Below, in pieces: positions 24,901 through 33,195 of a stretch of DNA of 42,229 bases (positions are counted from its first letter, which is position 1; every line of letters begins with the position of its first letter). The translations under genes and the position numbers were made by a program. Under the pieces are notes generated by a model. The model did not search any database. It worked only from the letters and a program-made list of their open reading frames with translations, and had not been told where the DNA came from. The stretch lies in the NCBI GenBank assembly GCA_031277885.1, contig JAITLM010000138.1, positions 1-42,229 on the forward strand, in the 5' to 3' direction. Source of the stretch: Microbacterium sp. (GTDB lineage Bacteria > Actinomycetota > Actinomycetes > Actinomycetales > Microbacteriaceae).

Positions 24901-25558
24901 GGGCGGCGCCGCCGCCGAGCAGGCGCAGTCGTTCGGCGAGCTCGGCATCGCCATGCTCGCCGCGATCGCCCTGGTCTACATCGTGCTGGTCGCGACGTTC
25001 CGCTCGCTCGTGCAGCCGCTGCTGCTGCTGGTCTCCGTGCCGTTCGCCGCGACGGGGGCGATCGCGGGTCTGCTGATCACCGGGACGCCGCTCGGCATCC
25101 CGGCGCTGATCGGCATGCTCATGCTGATCGGGATCGTGGTCACGAACGCGATCGTGCTGATCGACCTCATCAACGAGTACCGCCGCGGCGGCTCGGGGCT
25201 CGACGACGCCGTGGTGCACGGCGCGCGCCTGCGCCTGCGGCCGATCATCATGACCGCGTGCGCGACGATCTTCGCCCTCATCCCGATGGCGCTCGGCATC
25301 ACCGGCGGCGGGGCGTTCATCTCGCAGTCGCTGGCGATCGTGGTGATCGGCGGGCTCGTGTCGTCGACCGTGCTCACGCTGCTGCTGGTGCCGGCGCTGG
25401 TCGTGCTCTACGAGCGCCGCGGCGACCGTCGGCAGGCGCGGCGGGAGCGTCGCGAGGCCCGCCGTCAGCGCCGCAGCGCCGGAGTCGAGGTGTTCGAGGG
25501 CGAGCAGGATCCGGCGGCCCCCGCCGACTCCGAGGACCGTGGGAGACTGGCGACGTGA
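21983..25558 (+). CDS. RND-superfamily efflux pump with coiled-coil insert
   Basis: 1191 aa. HAE1/AcrB-like RND transporter: TM1, a large first porter domain, TM2-6 with the proton-relay pair D397/D398 in GRVVDDSIVVIENI (TM4), then TM7, a second porter domain, and TM8-12 with MLIGIVVTNAIVLIDLINEYRRGG. Between residues ~764 and ~910 the second porter domain carries a ~145-residue Gln/Ala/Glu-rich insert predicted by eye as a long helical hairpin. There is no membrane fusion protein or outer-membrane channel, as expected in a monoderm. GTG 21983 has GGAGG just upstream; a TACGGT box is at 21916-21921. The stop overlaps the kinase start, so pump and two-component system form one transcript. Confidence 0.93.
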   Translation: MTLLTRLSLANRAVVALFTVLIVGAGLWATGSMKQELLPSMSQPAAVVLVTKPGASAETLDHDVVKPLSDALGAVTGVDEVRTSTSSGSGQLTVSWAFGRDDTKILADLKAAATAAGSASDGIHTEVYAGSSADIPVQSLAITGDGDVEALADRVDKTLVPAIEHVAGVRAVQVSGRVSERVLVTLDPAKLSARSIDAAAVSALLRTAGVVVPAGTSSDGTRAMAIEVGQEGTSIERLSAMPIPTMQGPVPLSEVATVELAPVPQSTISRSDGRPALSLTITKTPEANAVQVSHAVTAAVAKALPALGGNAASSVLFDQSTMIEKSTHDLAVEGGLGLVFAVLIILVFLLSPKATVITAVSIPLSLLIAVIGLRVGGFSFNVFTLAALTVAVGRVVDDSIVVIENIARRRGSAPLTPADVLAAVRQVAGAVTASTLTTVAVFLPVALVGGMAGELFRPFALTVTIALLASLLVSLTIVPVLAYWFLRRPAKAAVAEATGSAPEPIAQDPAERVTRMQRAYLPSLLFALRRPVTVVLISVVVFAGTIVAAGFLKTDMLGSFADERAVTVTQTMPLDTTLAVSDKAATALEKKVRDLDGVASYRTTAGEQGAPVTLDIVIAADADPKAVLPRIRTAVGELPDADRITVSTQATQTTSSSIDVIVKSPDEKALASASEKLTAALEKVHGIGTVKSDLAADLPVLKVSVDPSRAATQGFTTAEVGAAISAAVQGERLGSVGIDGTATDLVVRAQSTATDPEAVKALTLPISALQAQKTQKDAADALQREQEAMSSQARTEAENKADEQLSSLYDARSSGVQDLAALREQLAQLLASPPPADTSPATQGQLSAIEYQKLVQQLTQAVAGAESGLTNLDEQISAARTAIADGSRQQAETDRLTQAQRDLEHLRATPIRVGDIAAVEVVSAPATITRIDGARAVTISATPAEGADLSTASYGVQTAVDGVSLPAGVSLDEGGAAAEQAQSFGELGIAMLAAIALVYIVLVATFRSLVQPLLLLVSVPFAATGAIAGLLITGTPLGIPALIGMLMLIGIVVTNAIVLIDLINEYRRGGSGLDDAVVHGARLRLRPIIMTACATIFALIPMALGITGGGAFISQSLAIVVIGGLVSSTVLTLLLVPALVVLYERRGDRRQARRERREARRQRRSAGVEVFEGEQDPAAPADSEDRGRLAT

Positions 25559-26919
25559 CCGACGGCTCCGCGCGCGCCCTGGATCGCGCCGCGTCGCGCT
25601 GGCAGCGCCACCCGCACCTGGCGGATGCGCTCACGACGCTCAGCTGGGTCGTGCTGACGGCCGTGCCGATGTTCGCGGCGGAATCCGCGGATCCTGCGAT
25701 CGCGGCGCGGCCGATCGGACCATGGGGCTTCGGCCTCGGACTCGTCGTGGTCGCGATCGTCGCGACGACGATGATGCTGTTCCGGCGGCGCAACCCGGTG
25801 CTGCTCTTCCTCGTCGCGGTCACGCTGCCGCTCGTGCTGCTGCCGTTCTCGCTCGACGTGGGCGCGTTCGCGGTCGCCTATGCGGTGTTCGCGATCGCCG
25901 TGTACGACCGGGTGTCCCGGGCGTGGATCGCCGGAGCGATCGCCTATGCGGTGACCCTCGTGCTCAGCGCCGTGCATCTGCTCACCGGGTTCGGCTTCAC
26001 TCCGGTGAACCGCTCCGGGTCGCGGCTGGACACCGCCCTGACCTGGGCGGCCTTCGATCTGCTGCTGCTCCTGGTCGCGCTGCTGTGGGGGCAGAACGCA
26101 GGCAACCGCCGCCGCTACGTGGCGGCGCTCGTCGAGAGGGCGCGGATCCTGGAGCATGAACGCGATCAGGAAGCGCAGCTCGCCGCGCTCGCCGAGCGCT
26201 CGCGCATCGCCCGCGACGTGCACGACATCGTGTCGCACTCGCTGAGCGTGATCGTGCGGCTGGCCGACGGCACGAGGGCCGTGTTCGACGCGGATCCGGA
26301 TCGCGCGCGGGAGGCGGTGGGCCAGATCGGAGGGGTTGCGCGCTCCTCCCTCGACGAGATGCGCCGGGTGCTCGGCGTGCTCGAGCGGCCGAACGGTCAG
26401 GAGTCCGCGCGCAGCGGGACCGGGCTCGAAGACCTGCCGCGCCTCGCCGAGGTCTACCGCGGGATCGGGCTGCCGGTGCGACTGGACCTCGACCTGGGGC
26501 GGGCAGAGCGGGACGATCCCCGGGAGTCCGCGGTCGTCGATGCGCAGGGGATCCCGGCGGGGCTCCAGATGACCGTGTTCCGGGTCGTGCAGGAGTCCCT
26601 CACGAACGCACTGCGGCATGCCGAGGCCCCCACTCAAGTGCGGGTCGAGGTGCGGGTGACCGCGGACGAGATCCACGCCGAGGTCAGGGACGACGGCGCG
26701 ACGCCCGTCGCGCCGGAGGGCGCGCGTCCCGGGCACGGCGCCCCGGCGGAGCGCGGGCGCACGAGCGTGCCCGTGCCCGTGGCCGCTCCTGCCCGCGTCG
26801 GGCGCGGGCTGCTGGGGATGCGCGAGCGCGCCGCCCTCTACGGCGGGACGCTCGATGCCGGCCCCTCCGGCGCACGCGGCTGGGCCGTGCGCCTCGCACT
26901 GCCGAGGAGCGGCTCATGA
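25555..26919 (+). CDS. NarL-type sensor histidine kinase
   Basis: 454 aa. Four to six membrane helices with almost no extracellular domain (residues ~25-180), then HisKA_3 with phospho-acceptor H223 (RSRIARDVHDIVSHSLSV), then a HATPase domain (ESLTNALRHAEA; VRDDGA; GLLGMRERAALYGG). Between the VRDDGA box and the GRGLLGMRERA box lies a ~35-residue Pro/Ala/Arg-rich insert, longer than usual. Intramembrane-sensing kinases of this type often watch the cell envelope or a partner transporter. GTG 25555 overlaps the pump stop and its own stop overlaps the regulator start. Confidence 0.93.
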   Translation: MTDGSARALDRAASRWQRHPHLADALTTLSWVVLTAVPMFAAESADPAIAARPIGPWGFGLGLVVVAIVATTMMLFRRRNPVLLFLVAVTLPLVLLPFSLDVGAFAVAYAVFAIAVYDRVSRAWIAGAIAYAVTLVLSAVHLLTGFGFTPVNRSGSRLDTALTWAAFDLLLLLVALLWGQNAGNRRRYVAALVERARILEHERDQEAQLAALAERSRIARDVHDIVSHSLSVIVRLADGTRAVFDADPDRAREAVGQIGGVARSSLDEMRRVLGVLERPNGQESARSGTGLEDLPRLAEVYRGIGLPVRLDLDLGRAERDDPRESAVVDAQGIPAGLQMTVFRVVQESLTNALRHAEAPTQVRVEVRVTADEIHAEVRDDGATPVAPEGARPGHGAPAERGRTSVPVPVAAPARVGRGLLGMRERAALYGGTLDAGPSGARGWAVRLALPRSGS

Positions 26920-27611
26920 CGCCCGTGCGGGTGCTGATCGCCGACGATCAGGCGCTGATCCGCGCCGGTCTCGCGATGGTGCTGGGCGCGCAGCCGGACA
27001 TCGAGGTGGTCGGGGAGGCGCAGGACGGCATCGAGGCCGTGGCGCTCGCGAACGTGCATCGGCCCGACGTCGTCCTGATGGACGTGCAGATGCCGCGCAT
27101 GGACGGGCTCGAGGCGACGAGGGAGCTCGTCGCGTCCGGCAGCGGAATCAGGGTGCTCGTGCTGACGACCTTCGATCTGGACGCCTACGCGTTCGGCGCG
27201 ATCGACGCCGGAGCCAGCGGCTTCCTGCTCAAGGACTCGGATGCCGACGACATCGTCGCCGCGATCCGGGCGGTCGCCGCCGGCGACGCCGTGCTCGCCC
27301 CGCGGGTCACGTCGGAGCTGCTGCGGCGCTTCGGCGCGCTCGCCCGCGCCGCGGAGGATCCTGGCCGTCGGGCGAGGGAGGACGACCGGCGCGCCGCCGC
27401 GGCCCGGCTGCAGGTGCTCACCGACCGCGAGCGCGAGGTCTTCGACGCGCTCGTGCAGGGGCTGTCCAACGCCGAGATCGCGGAGAAGCTGTGGCTGAGC
27501 GAGTCGACCGTCAAGACGCACGTCGGGCGGGTGCTGCAGAAACTCGGCATGCGGGATCGCGTGCTGGCGGTCGTGTTCGCGTTCCGCAACGGCCTGACCG
27601 ACCCGCAGTGA
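26916..27611 (+). CDS. NarL/LuxR-family response regulator
   Basis: 231 aa. Receiver domain with D10/D11, phospho-acceptor D56 ([13 protein letters not shown]) and K106 ([10 protein letters not shown]). The LuxR HTH is at ~165-220 ([43 protein letters not shown]). The linker is unusually long and Arg/Ala-rich. ATG 26916 overlaps the kinase stop (ATGA). Likely target: the pump operon it ends. Confidence 0.95.
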   Translation: MTPVRVLIADDQALIRAGLAMVLGAQPDIEVVGEAQDGIEAVALANVHRPDVVLMDVQMPRMDGLEATRELVASGSGIRVLVLTTFDLDAYAFGAIDAGASGFLLKDSDADDIVAAIRAVAAGDAVLAPRVTSELLRRFGALARAAEDPGRRAREDDRRAAAARLQVLTDREREVFDALVQGLSNAEIAEKLWLSESTVKTHVGRVLQKLGMRDRVLAVVFAFRNGLTDPQ

Positions 27612-27633
27612 CCGCACCGACTACGCTGAAACC

Positions 27634-28239
27634 GTGCTGCTGAGCGACAGGGATATCAGGGCGGGGCTCGACGCGGGACGGATCGGACTGGATCCGCTCG
27701 AACCGTCGATGATCCAGCCGTCGAGCATCGACGTGCGGCTGGACCGTTACTTCCGGCTGTTCGACAACCACAAGTACCCCTTCATCGACCCGGGAGAGGA
27801 CCAGCCGGAGCTGACGCGGCTGATCGAGGTCGATCCGGACGAGCCGTTCGTGCTGCACCCCGGGGAGTTCGCGCTCGGCGCGACGTTCGAGCGGGTGTCG
27901 CTCGCGGACGGCGTCGCCGCCCGTCTGGAGGGGAAGTCGTCCCTGGGCCGCCTCGGACTCATCACGCACTCCACGGCCGGCTTCATCGACCCCGGATTCA
28001 CGGGGCACGTCACGCTGGAGCTCGCGAACGTCGCGACCCTGCCGATCAAGCTCTGGCCCGGCATGAAGATCGGCCAGCTGTGCTTCTTCCAGCTCTCCTC
28101 CCCGGCGGAGAACCCGTACGGATCCGGTCCGTACGGCAACCGCTACCAGGGCCAGCGCGGCCCGACCGCGTCGCGCTCCTTCCAGAACTTCCACCGCACC
28201 GACGTCGGCGTCACCGACGCGGGGTCCACCGGAGGCTGA
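27634..28239 (+). CDS. dcd: dCTP deaminase
   Basis: 201 aa. Forms dUTP from dCTP for dTMP synthesis; some actinobacterial members (M. tuberculosis Dcd) also hydrolyse the dUTP, so a bifunctional enzyme is possible. Conserved stretches: [51 protein letters not shown] and the C-terminal [14 protein letters not shown] 27634 lies six bases after TACGCT (27622-27627) with no Shine-Dalgarno box: a probable leaderless transcript separate from the two-component operon upstream. Confidence 0.96.
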   Translation: MLLSDRDIRAGLDAGRIGLDPLEPSMIQPSSIDVRLDRYFRLFDNHKYPFIDPGEDQPELTRLIEVDPDEPFVLHPGEFALGATFERVSLADGVAARLEGKSSLGRLGLITHSTAGFIDPGFTGHVTLELANVATLPIKLWPGMKIGQLCFFQLSSPAENPYGSGPYGNRYQGQRGPTASRSFQNFHRTDVGVTDAGSTGG

Positions 28240-28240
28240 C

Positions 28241-28834
28241 ATGACCGCGGACGAGACGGAGCCGAACCCGGACGAGCAGTCCGCACCGCCGCCCTCCGCC
28301 GCGCCCGAGCCGGCGTCGCCGCCCGCCGGTGACACCGAACTCGCCCCCGCTCCGGTGGAGAGCGAGGGGCTCGCCGGCCTCCTGGCCGATCCCGAGATCG
28401 CCCCGGCCGAGGAGAGCGCCGCGCTCTCCGGCCTCCTCGCCGCACCCCCGGAGGCCGCACCGGCGGAGGAGACCCCGGGGCTCGCCGAGATCCTCGCGTC
28501 GCCCGACCCCGCGGTGTTCGGCGACGGCGAGCCCGCGCCGGAGAACCCGTCCGTCGCCGGGGCGGAGGATCCGCGGACGTCGAGCCCCGCGGATCAGCCT
28601 CGTCCCGCCGTGGGCCTGCCGCCGCTGCCCGCGCTTCCGCCGGAACGGCCCGCACCCCCGCTCGCCCCGGAGGGCGGAGGCGGCAACTACCCCCTGCTCG
28701 TGGGGCTGGTGTTCCTGATCCTCCTCGTGCTGCTGGTCGGCGCCGTCGTGCTGATCGCGGTGCTCATCGCGAATGCGGCGTGGCCCTTCCCGGTCGCGGC
28801 CTCCGCGCTCCCGGCCGTGCTGCCGCTCGCCTGA
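28241..28834 (+). CDS. Pro/Ala/Glu-rich protein with one C-terminal membrane helix
   Basis: 197 aa, no recognised family. Residues 1-~145 are acidic and Pro/Ala-rich, probably disordered, and contain three imperfect repeats (GLAGLLADPEIAPAEE, ALSGLLAAPPEAAPAEE, GLAEILASPDPAVFG). A single strong helix (YPLLVGLVFLILLVLLVGAVVLIAVLIA) follows, then a short hydrophobic tail. It starts one base after the dcd stop with GGAGG at 28231, so it is co-transcribed with dcd. Cytoplasmic repeats with a C-terminal anchor is the likely topology. Confidence 0.75.
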   Translation: MTADETEPNPDEQSAPPPSAAPEPASPPAGDTELAPAPVESEGLAGLLADPEIAPAEESAALSGLLAAPPEAAPAEETPGLAEILASPDPAVFGDGEPAPENPSVAGAEDPRTSSPADQPRPAVGLPPLPALPPERPAPPLAPEGGGGNYPLLVGLVFLILLVLLVGAVVLIAVLIANAAWPFPVAASALPAVLPLA

Positions 28835-28934
28835 CGGACACGGGGCTCGCGCGCGTCGCCCGATCCGGACGATCGGTCGGATCCGCCGGACGCATGGTCG
28901 GGCGCGGGCGCGACGGACACGGAATGCTGGAAGC

Positions 28935-30179
28935 ATGACCACGACCGCCCCTGTGCCCACGATCACAGCCGCCGCCCCGCGCCGGCTGAACTACGGCGCC
29001 CTGCTCGCCATGATGGCGACGGCGTTCCTGCTCGTCACCGCGGAGTTTCTCCCCGGTGGTCTGCTCACCGACATCGCGGCGGAGATCGGCGTCACGCCCG
29101 GCCAGGCCGGCCAGATGGTCACGGTGACCGCGCTCGCAGGGCTCATCGTGGCGCCGACCATCGGCCTCATGCTGCCCCGTCTGGACCGGCGCTCGCTGCT
29201 GGTGTGGATGGCGATCGGCGCGGCCGTCTCGAATCTGATCGTCGCGGTCGCGCCGAACCTGCCGCTGCTGCTCATCGCACGCGTGCTGCTGGGCGCCGCA
29301 TTGAGCGGCTTCTGGTCGATGTCGGTGACGGTGGCGGCGCGGATCGCAGGGCCCGAGCGTCTGGGCCGGGCGATGATGTTCAACTCGGCCGGCGTCTCGC
29401 TCGCGACGGTGGCGGGGGTGCCGGCGGGGGTGCTGCTCAGCCAGGTGCTCGACTGGCGAGGAGTGTTCGGGATCGCCGCGACGGCCAGCGCCGTCCTCGC
29501 GGTCCTTCTGCGGATCCTGCTTCCGAGCGTGCCCGCAGAAGGGACCGCCCGCTTGTCGACCCTGGTCGAGACGTTCCGTCGTCGCGGCATCGGTCTGGGC
29601 GTGGTCGGCCATGTGCTCGTCGTGCTCGGGCACTTCATCGCCTACACGTACATCCGGGTCGCCCTGGAGCGGGTCCACGAGGGCGGCGCCGCGATCACCG
29701 AGGGCACGATCATCCTGCTGCTCGCCCTGTTCGGCATCGGCGGCTTCATCGGGAACATCGCGATCGGCGTCATCGTCGACCGTCGCTACCGGACGCTCGC
29801 CGTGATCACGCCGCTCGTGATCGCCGGAGTGGTGCTGCTGATGAACGTGCTGGTCGGATCCCTGTGGGCGATCGGCGTGGTCGCCTTCGTCTGGGGCTTC
29901 TTCTTCGCCTCGTGGCTGCTCATCGTGAACACCTGGATCGGGCATCGCATGCCGGACCGGCTCGAGGCGGGCGGGAGCCTGGTGGTCATGGGCTTCCAGG
30001 CGGCGATCATGACCGCCGCGGGCATCGGCGGTCTGCTGGTGGACGGCATCGGGATCGCTCAGGTCTACGTGATCGGCGCGGTCGTGCTCATCGTGGGGGC
30101 GGTGCTGTTCGGGTTCTCGAGCCGGATCAGCGCCCGTACGGACGCGCCGTCGGCGCAGACCGGTCCGACCGTGGCGTGA
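28935..30179 (+). CDS. MFS transporter, DHA1-like
   Basis: 414 aa with 12 hydrophobic segments. TAEFLPGGLLTDIAAEIGVTPGQAGQMVTVTALAGLIVAPTIG and LPRLDRRSLLVWM match DHA1 exporters of the sugar-efflux/NepI type. The substrate is not known. ATG 28935 lacks a well-spaced Shine-Dalgarno box; AATGCT six bases upstream hints at a leaderless start. A GlxA-type regulator follows on the same strand. Confidence 0.9.
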   Translation: MTTTAPVPTITAAAPRRLNYGALLAMMATAFLLVTAEFLPGGLLTDIAAEIGVTPGQAGQMVTVTALAGLIVAPTIGLMLPRLDRRSLLVWMAIGAAVSNLIVAVAPNLPLLLIARVLLGAALSGFWSMSVTVAARIAGPERLGRAMMFNSAGVSLATVAGVPAGVLLSQVLDWRGVFGIAATASAVLAVLLRILLPSVPAEGTARLSTLVETFRRRGIGLGVVGHVLVVLGHFIAYTYIRVALERVHEGGAAITEGTIILLLALFGIGGFIGNIAIGVIVDRRYRTLAVITPLVIAGVVLLMNVLVGSLWAIGVVAFVWGFFFASWLLIVNTWIGHRMPDRLEAGGSLVVMGFQAAIMTAAGIGGLLVDGIGIAQVYVIGAVVLIVGAVLFGFSSRISARTDAPSAQTGPTVA

Positions 30180-30231
30180 TCCTTCCGGATCCTGTCGCGA
30201 TGCGGGGTGACGGACGCGCGGGCGCGGTGCA

Positions 30232-30237
30232 TAGGAT
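30232..30237 (+). promoter_or_regulatory. Candidate -10 upstream of the GlxA-type regulator
   Basis: TAGGAT with GTGACG about 19 bp upstream (30207-30212). It would give a ~80-nt leader before the ATG at 30325. An out-of-frame ATG at 30246 lies just past the expected start point. Confidence 0.35.
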
Positions 30238-30324
30238 CTCTCCTGATGCAGAGGGGCGGTCGTCGTGCCCGGTGTCGTCCTCGGCCGGTTCCGGTCCGGA
30301 CCGGGAACGCGACGGAGGGGCGGC

Positions 30325-31335
30325 ATGAGGCTCGTCATCCTGCTGCTCCCCGATATGCGCGCCTTCGAGGTCGCGTCGATCCTCGAGGTGTTCGCCGGGC
30401 ATCCGGACACCCCCGCGCTCGAGGGCGACGCCATCCGGCTCGTGTCCCCGTCCGGCGGGGAGATGGAGCTGGGGCACTGCTTCCGCATCCGCACGGATCC
30501 GCTCCTTCGCGTGGACCCCGGTGAGACGCTGATCGTCCCCGGCTTCGAGCGCGTGGACGGCGTCATCCGCTCCCTCGACTCCGGCGCACTGGATCCGGTC
30601 CTGGACGTGATCCGCCGTGCCCATCGCGCCGGCGCGCAGATCGCGTCGGCCTGCACCGGTGCGTTCGTCCTCGGCGCGGCGGGCCTCCTCGACGACGTGC
30701 TCTCGACGACGCATTGGATGATGTCGGATCTGCTCGTCCGACGTCATCCGCGCATCGTCCTGGAGCCGAACGTGCTCTACACGCACGACGCGGACCGGCG
30801 GATCTGGACCTCGGCGGGGGTGACCGCGACGATCGACCTCTGCCTGGCCATGCTCGCGGCCGAACGCGGTTTCGCGACGGCGGCCGCGTCGGCGCGCGGG
30901 ATGGTGATCCCGGCGGCCCGGAGCGGAGGGCAGGCGCAGTACGTGCCCGCCCGGTACGGCGACCACGAAGTGCCGGACAGGCTCTTCCGGGCGATGCAGT
31001 CCGCGGTCAGGGAGGACCTCGCACGCTCGTGGACGACCGAGGACCTGGCCAGGGTCGCGCACATGACGACGCGCACCCTGCAGCGCCGCTTCCGCGAAGC
31101 GCGGGGGATGTCGCCCATGCAATGGGTGATCCGCGAGCGGCTCGCCTCGGCGCGCGAACTGCTCGAGTCGACGTCGCTCTCGATCGAGCAGGTCGCGCAT
31201 CGCGTCGGGTTCACGAGCGCAGAGCTGCTGCGCAAGCACTTCCATCGTGTCGTCGGCATCGCGCCCGGAAGGTATCGGGAGTCGTTCGGAGCACGGTCGG
31301 CGCCGGGGGAATCCCGCGCGCGGGCGCTCCGGTGA
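30325..31335 (+). CDS. GlxA-family AraC regulator
   Basis: 336 aa. N-terminal DJ-1/PfpI (class I amidotransferase-like) domain from MRLVILLLPDMRAFEVASILEVF, with the Cys elbow at ASACTGAFVLGAAGLL, then two AraC HTH motifs (SWTTEDLARVAHMTTRTLQRRFREARGMSPMQWV and LSIEQVAHRVGFTSAELLRKHFHRVVGIAP). Ligands of this class are usually small amino or betaine compounds sensed without catalysis. ATG 30325 has GGAGGGG upstream and fits the family N terminus; an in-frame GTG at 30265 is the alternative. It may control the MFS gene just upstream. Confidence 0.92.
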   Translation: MRLVILLLPDMRAFEVASILEVFAGHPDTPALEGDAIRLVSPSGGEMELGHCFRIRTDPLLRVDPGETLIVPGFERVDGVIRSLDSGALDPVLDVIRRAHRAGAQIASACTGAFVLGAAGLLDDVLSTTHWMMSDLLVRRHPRIVLEPNVLYTHDADRRIWTSAGVTATIDLCLAMLAAERGFATAAASARGMVIPAARSGGQAQYVPARYGDHEVPDRLFRAMQSAVREDLARSWTTEDLARVAHMTTRTLQRRFREARGMSPMQWVIRERLASARELLESTSLSIEQVAHRVGFTSAELLRKHFHRVVGIAPGRYRESFGARSAPGESRARALR

Positions 31336-31365
31336 GCGGCCCGTGCCGCTCCGGGCATCGCCCGG
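31334..31365. terminator. Two small hairpins between convergent AraC genes
   Basis: GAGCGG/CCGCTC (31334-31351) and CCGGG/CCCGG (31351-31365) fill the 31-base gap between convergent stops. Weak, with no T tract. Confidence 0.4.
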
Positions 31366-31366
31366 G

Positions 31367-32284
31367 TCAGGCGGTGCGGGCCTCGCGCCAGGCGGACGGC
31401 GTCTGCCCGGTGCGGCGGCGGAACGCGCGGCTGAAGCCCTCGTCGGAGCTGTAGCCGAGGTCGCGGGAGATCTCGCTGACCAGGCAGCCGAGCGCGAGGC
31501 GGTCCTGTGCGGCGCGGATGCGCACCTCGGTCACGTAGCTCGCGGGCGAGGTGCCGAACGCGGCGCGGAACCGCTCCGCGAACACCGTCCGCGACATGGC
31601 GCCGACGCTGGCCATGCCCTCGACGCTCCAGTCGTGGCCCGGTGCGGCGTGGATCGCCTCGATCACGCGCTCCAGGAACGGATCGCTCGTGCGTGCGGGC
31701 CAGCCCGCGGGCGCGCAGCCGTGCGCGGCCCAGGCGCGGATCACCGATGCCAGCACGGTGTTCGCCATCATGCGGCAGATCACGGCGTCGCCGTCCCGGC
31801 TCGCGTCCTCGAGCGCCGCGGTGTCGACCGGGAGCGCGGTGAGATCGAGCCCGACCTGCGCGGCCAGGGCCGCGGCGGCCGGCTCGTGGTGGGCGAAGTC
31901 GCGCACCAGTGCGATGTCGGGCAAGGCGTCCGAGACGTGCGCGGCGGCGGGCGCGAGGATGAGCGTGGAGACCAGGATCCGGGTGGCAGGATCGGTCTTG
32001 AGCGACATCGGCAGCCGGCCAGGGGTCAGCATCGCGTCGCCCTGGGCGAGCGACACCGGCTTGTCGCCGCAGCGGGTGTGCACCGTGCCCTCGATGACGT
32101 AGACGACCGAGAGCGCATTGCGGTCCAGCGCGATCGTCTCCGCGGGATCCGGGGCGATGCGCACCTGCCGACGCAGTCGCACGTCGACGGTCGCGAGCAG
32201 GGCGTCGACCGCGCCATGCGCCTCGGCCGCCGTGCCCGGTACGGCGTGCAGCGGCGGCATCCGGTCGGGAGCGACAAGGGTCAT
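31367..32284 (-). CDS. AraC-family regulator with cupin ligand domain
   Basis: 305 aa. The N-terminal ~180 residues are a cupin-type effector domain (LSVVYVIEGTVHTRCGDKPVSLAQGDAMLTP, AraC_binding/cupin_6 style). The C-terminal double HTH ends in LVSEISRDLGYSSDEGFSRAFRRRTGQTPSAWR. ATG 32284 has no Shine-Dalgarno box; ATG 32260 is an alternative. The target is unknown; neighbours on this strand are the His-rich regulator upstream and nothing downstream. Confidence 0.88.
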   Translation of the reverse strand: MTLVAPDRMPPLHAVPGTAAEAHGAVDALLATVDVRLRRQVRIAPDPAETIALDRNALSVVYVIEGTVHTRCGDKPVSLAQGDAMLTPGRLPMSLKTDPATRILVSTLILAPAAAHVSDALPDIALVRDFAHHEPAAAALAAQVGLDLTALPVDTAALEDASRDGDAVICRMMANTVLASVIRAWAAHGCAPAGWPARTSDPFLERVIEAIHAAPGHDWSVEGMASVGAMSRTVFAERFRAAFGTSPASYVTEVRIRAAQDRLALGCLVSEISRDLGYSSDEGFSRAFRRRTGQTPSAWREARTA

Positions 32285-32362
32285 GTGAAAGGGAAACCGT
32301 GCATGCGCGGGCTCTATTCCGCGACGCAGGCAGGGAAGTCGTCGGGGATCGGTCGACAGAAG

Positions 32363-32402
32363 GATCCGGCCCCCGCCGCGGAGTGCGGTCAGGGGCCGGA
32401 TC
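32363..32402. terminator. Inverted repeat after the His-rich regulator gene
   Basis: Perfect 11-bp arms GATCCGGCCCC/GGGGCCGGATC with an 18-nt loop, 14 bases past the stop of the minus-strand gene at 32417. Terminator-like, with no T tract. Confidence 0.6.
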
Positions 32403-32416
32403 GGAAGCGCGCGAGG

Positions 32417-33124
32417 TCAGCCGTTGCGGTGGCGGCCGTCGTGCAGGTGGATGTGCAGGTGCGCCGGGGAATGACCGGGCGCACCGTGCCCGCGGAACGA
32501 GCGCTCACCGCGCGCGTGCTCATGGGGGAGGCGCTCGCCGAAGCCGCCGGGGAAGCCGTGCTCATGACGAGGGTGCTCGCCGTGGCGCGCCAAGCGCTCG
32601 CCGAACTCTCCGCCGTGGTGACGGTCGGGTCCGCGACGGCCGTGGCCGCGGTGTCCGTGCTCGCCTCGGCCGCCGCCGCGGCGCTCGCCGGCGTGACGGC
32701 GGGGGAGGCGAGTGCCCTCCTCGTAGCCGAGGCCGCGGGCGAGCTTCTCGAGGGCGGACGCCATCGCGGCGAACTCCTCGGGATCGAGGGTGCCGGCGAC
32801 CTGCGCGCGGATCTCCTCGACGGCGGTGGTCAGGCGCGCCTTTGCGGCGGTGCCTTCTGCGGTGAGCGTCCAGCCGTCCTGGCCGGGCTCGACCCAGCCG
32901 AGGGCGGCCAGATGGCGCACCTTGCCGGCCGGGAGCTCCCGGCCGAGCGGGACGGTGCCGTCGACGGCGTTGAGGATCCGCCAGTCACGGCGGGTGATCC
33001 CCTCATCCTCGAAAGCGGTGGCGAACTCGGCCGCCAGCAGGCGGTCGACGGCGGTGATCCAGAAGCCGAACGGGCGGCTCCGGTCGGCGGGCGTGTTCTC
33101 CGGGGTGTTCTCTGTGGTGTTCAT
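32417..33124 (-). CDS. MarR-like winged-helix regulator with His-rich C-terminal tail
   Basis: 235 aa. Residues ~15-140 look like a MarR-type winged helix (FGFWITAVDRLLAAEFATAFEDEGITRRDWRILNAVDG ... HLAALGWVEPGQDGWTLTAEGTAAKARL). The last ~93 residues are a His/Arg/Gly-rich tail with about 19 His, including AHLHIHLHDGRH at the end, which is very likely metal-binding. ATG 33124 has GAAGGA upstream; the frame extends 43 codons further but over the promoter region. Divergent from a second MarR-type gene that also has a His/Gly-rich stretch. Metal sensing is inferred. Confidence 0.8.
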   Translation of the reverse strand: MNTTENTPENTPADRSRPFGFWITAVDRLLAAEFATAFEDEGITRRDWRILNAVDGTVPLGRELPAGKVRHLAALGWVEPGQDGWTLTAEGTAAKARLTTAVEEIRAQVAGTLDPEEFAAMASALEKLARGLGYEEGTRLPRRHAGERRGGGRGEHGHRGHGRRGPDRHHGGEFGERLARHGEHPRHEHGFPGGFGERLPHEHARGERSFRGHGAPGHSPAHLHIHLHDGRHRNG

Positions 33125-33195
33125 GCGAAGTCCTTCAGGTCTCGGGGCGATGACGGCGGCTCGTCGCTGTGGCGGCCGTCTCTCCGGGCTGTCCC

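Noticed and set aside
21593..25219. 1208-codon minus-strand open frame
   Set aside because: It is the antisense shadow of the RND pump, with His/Arg/Asp-rich composition and no domain.
30246..30524. Separate small gene starting at ATG 30246
   Set aside because: The frame is Arg-rich, overlaps the GlxA-type gene out of frame and has no recognisable content.
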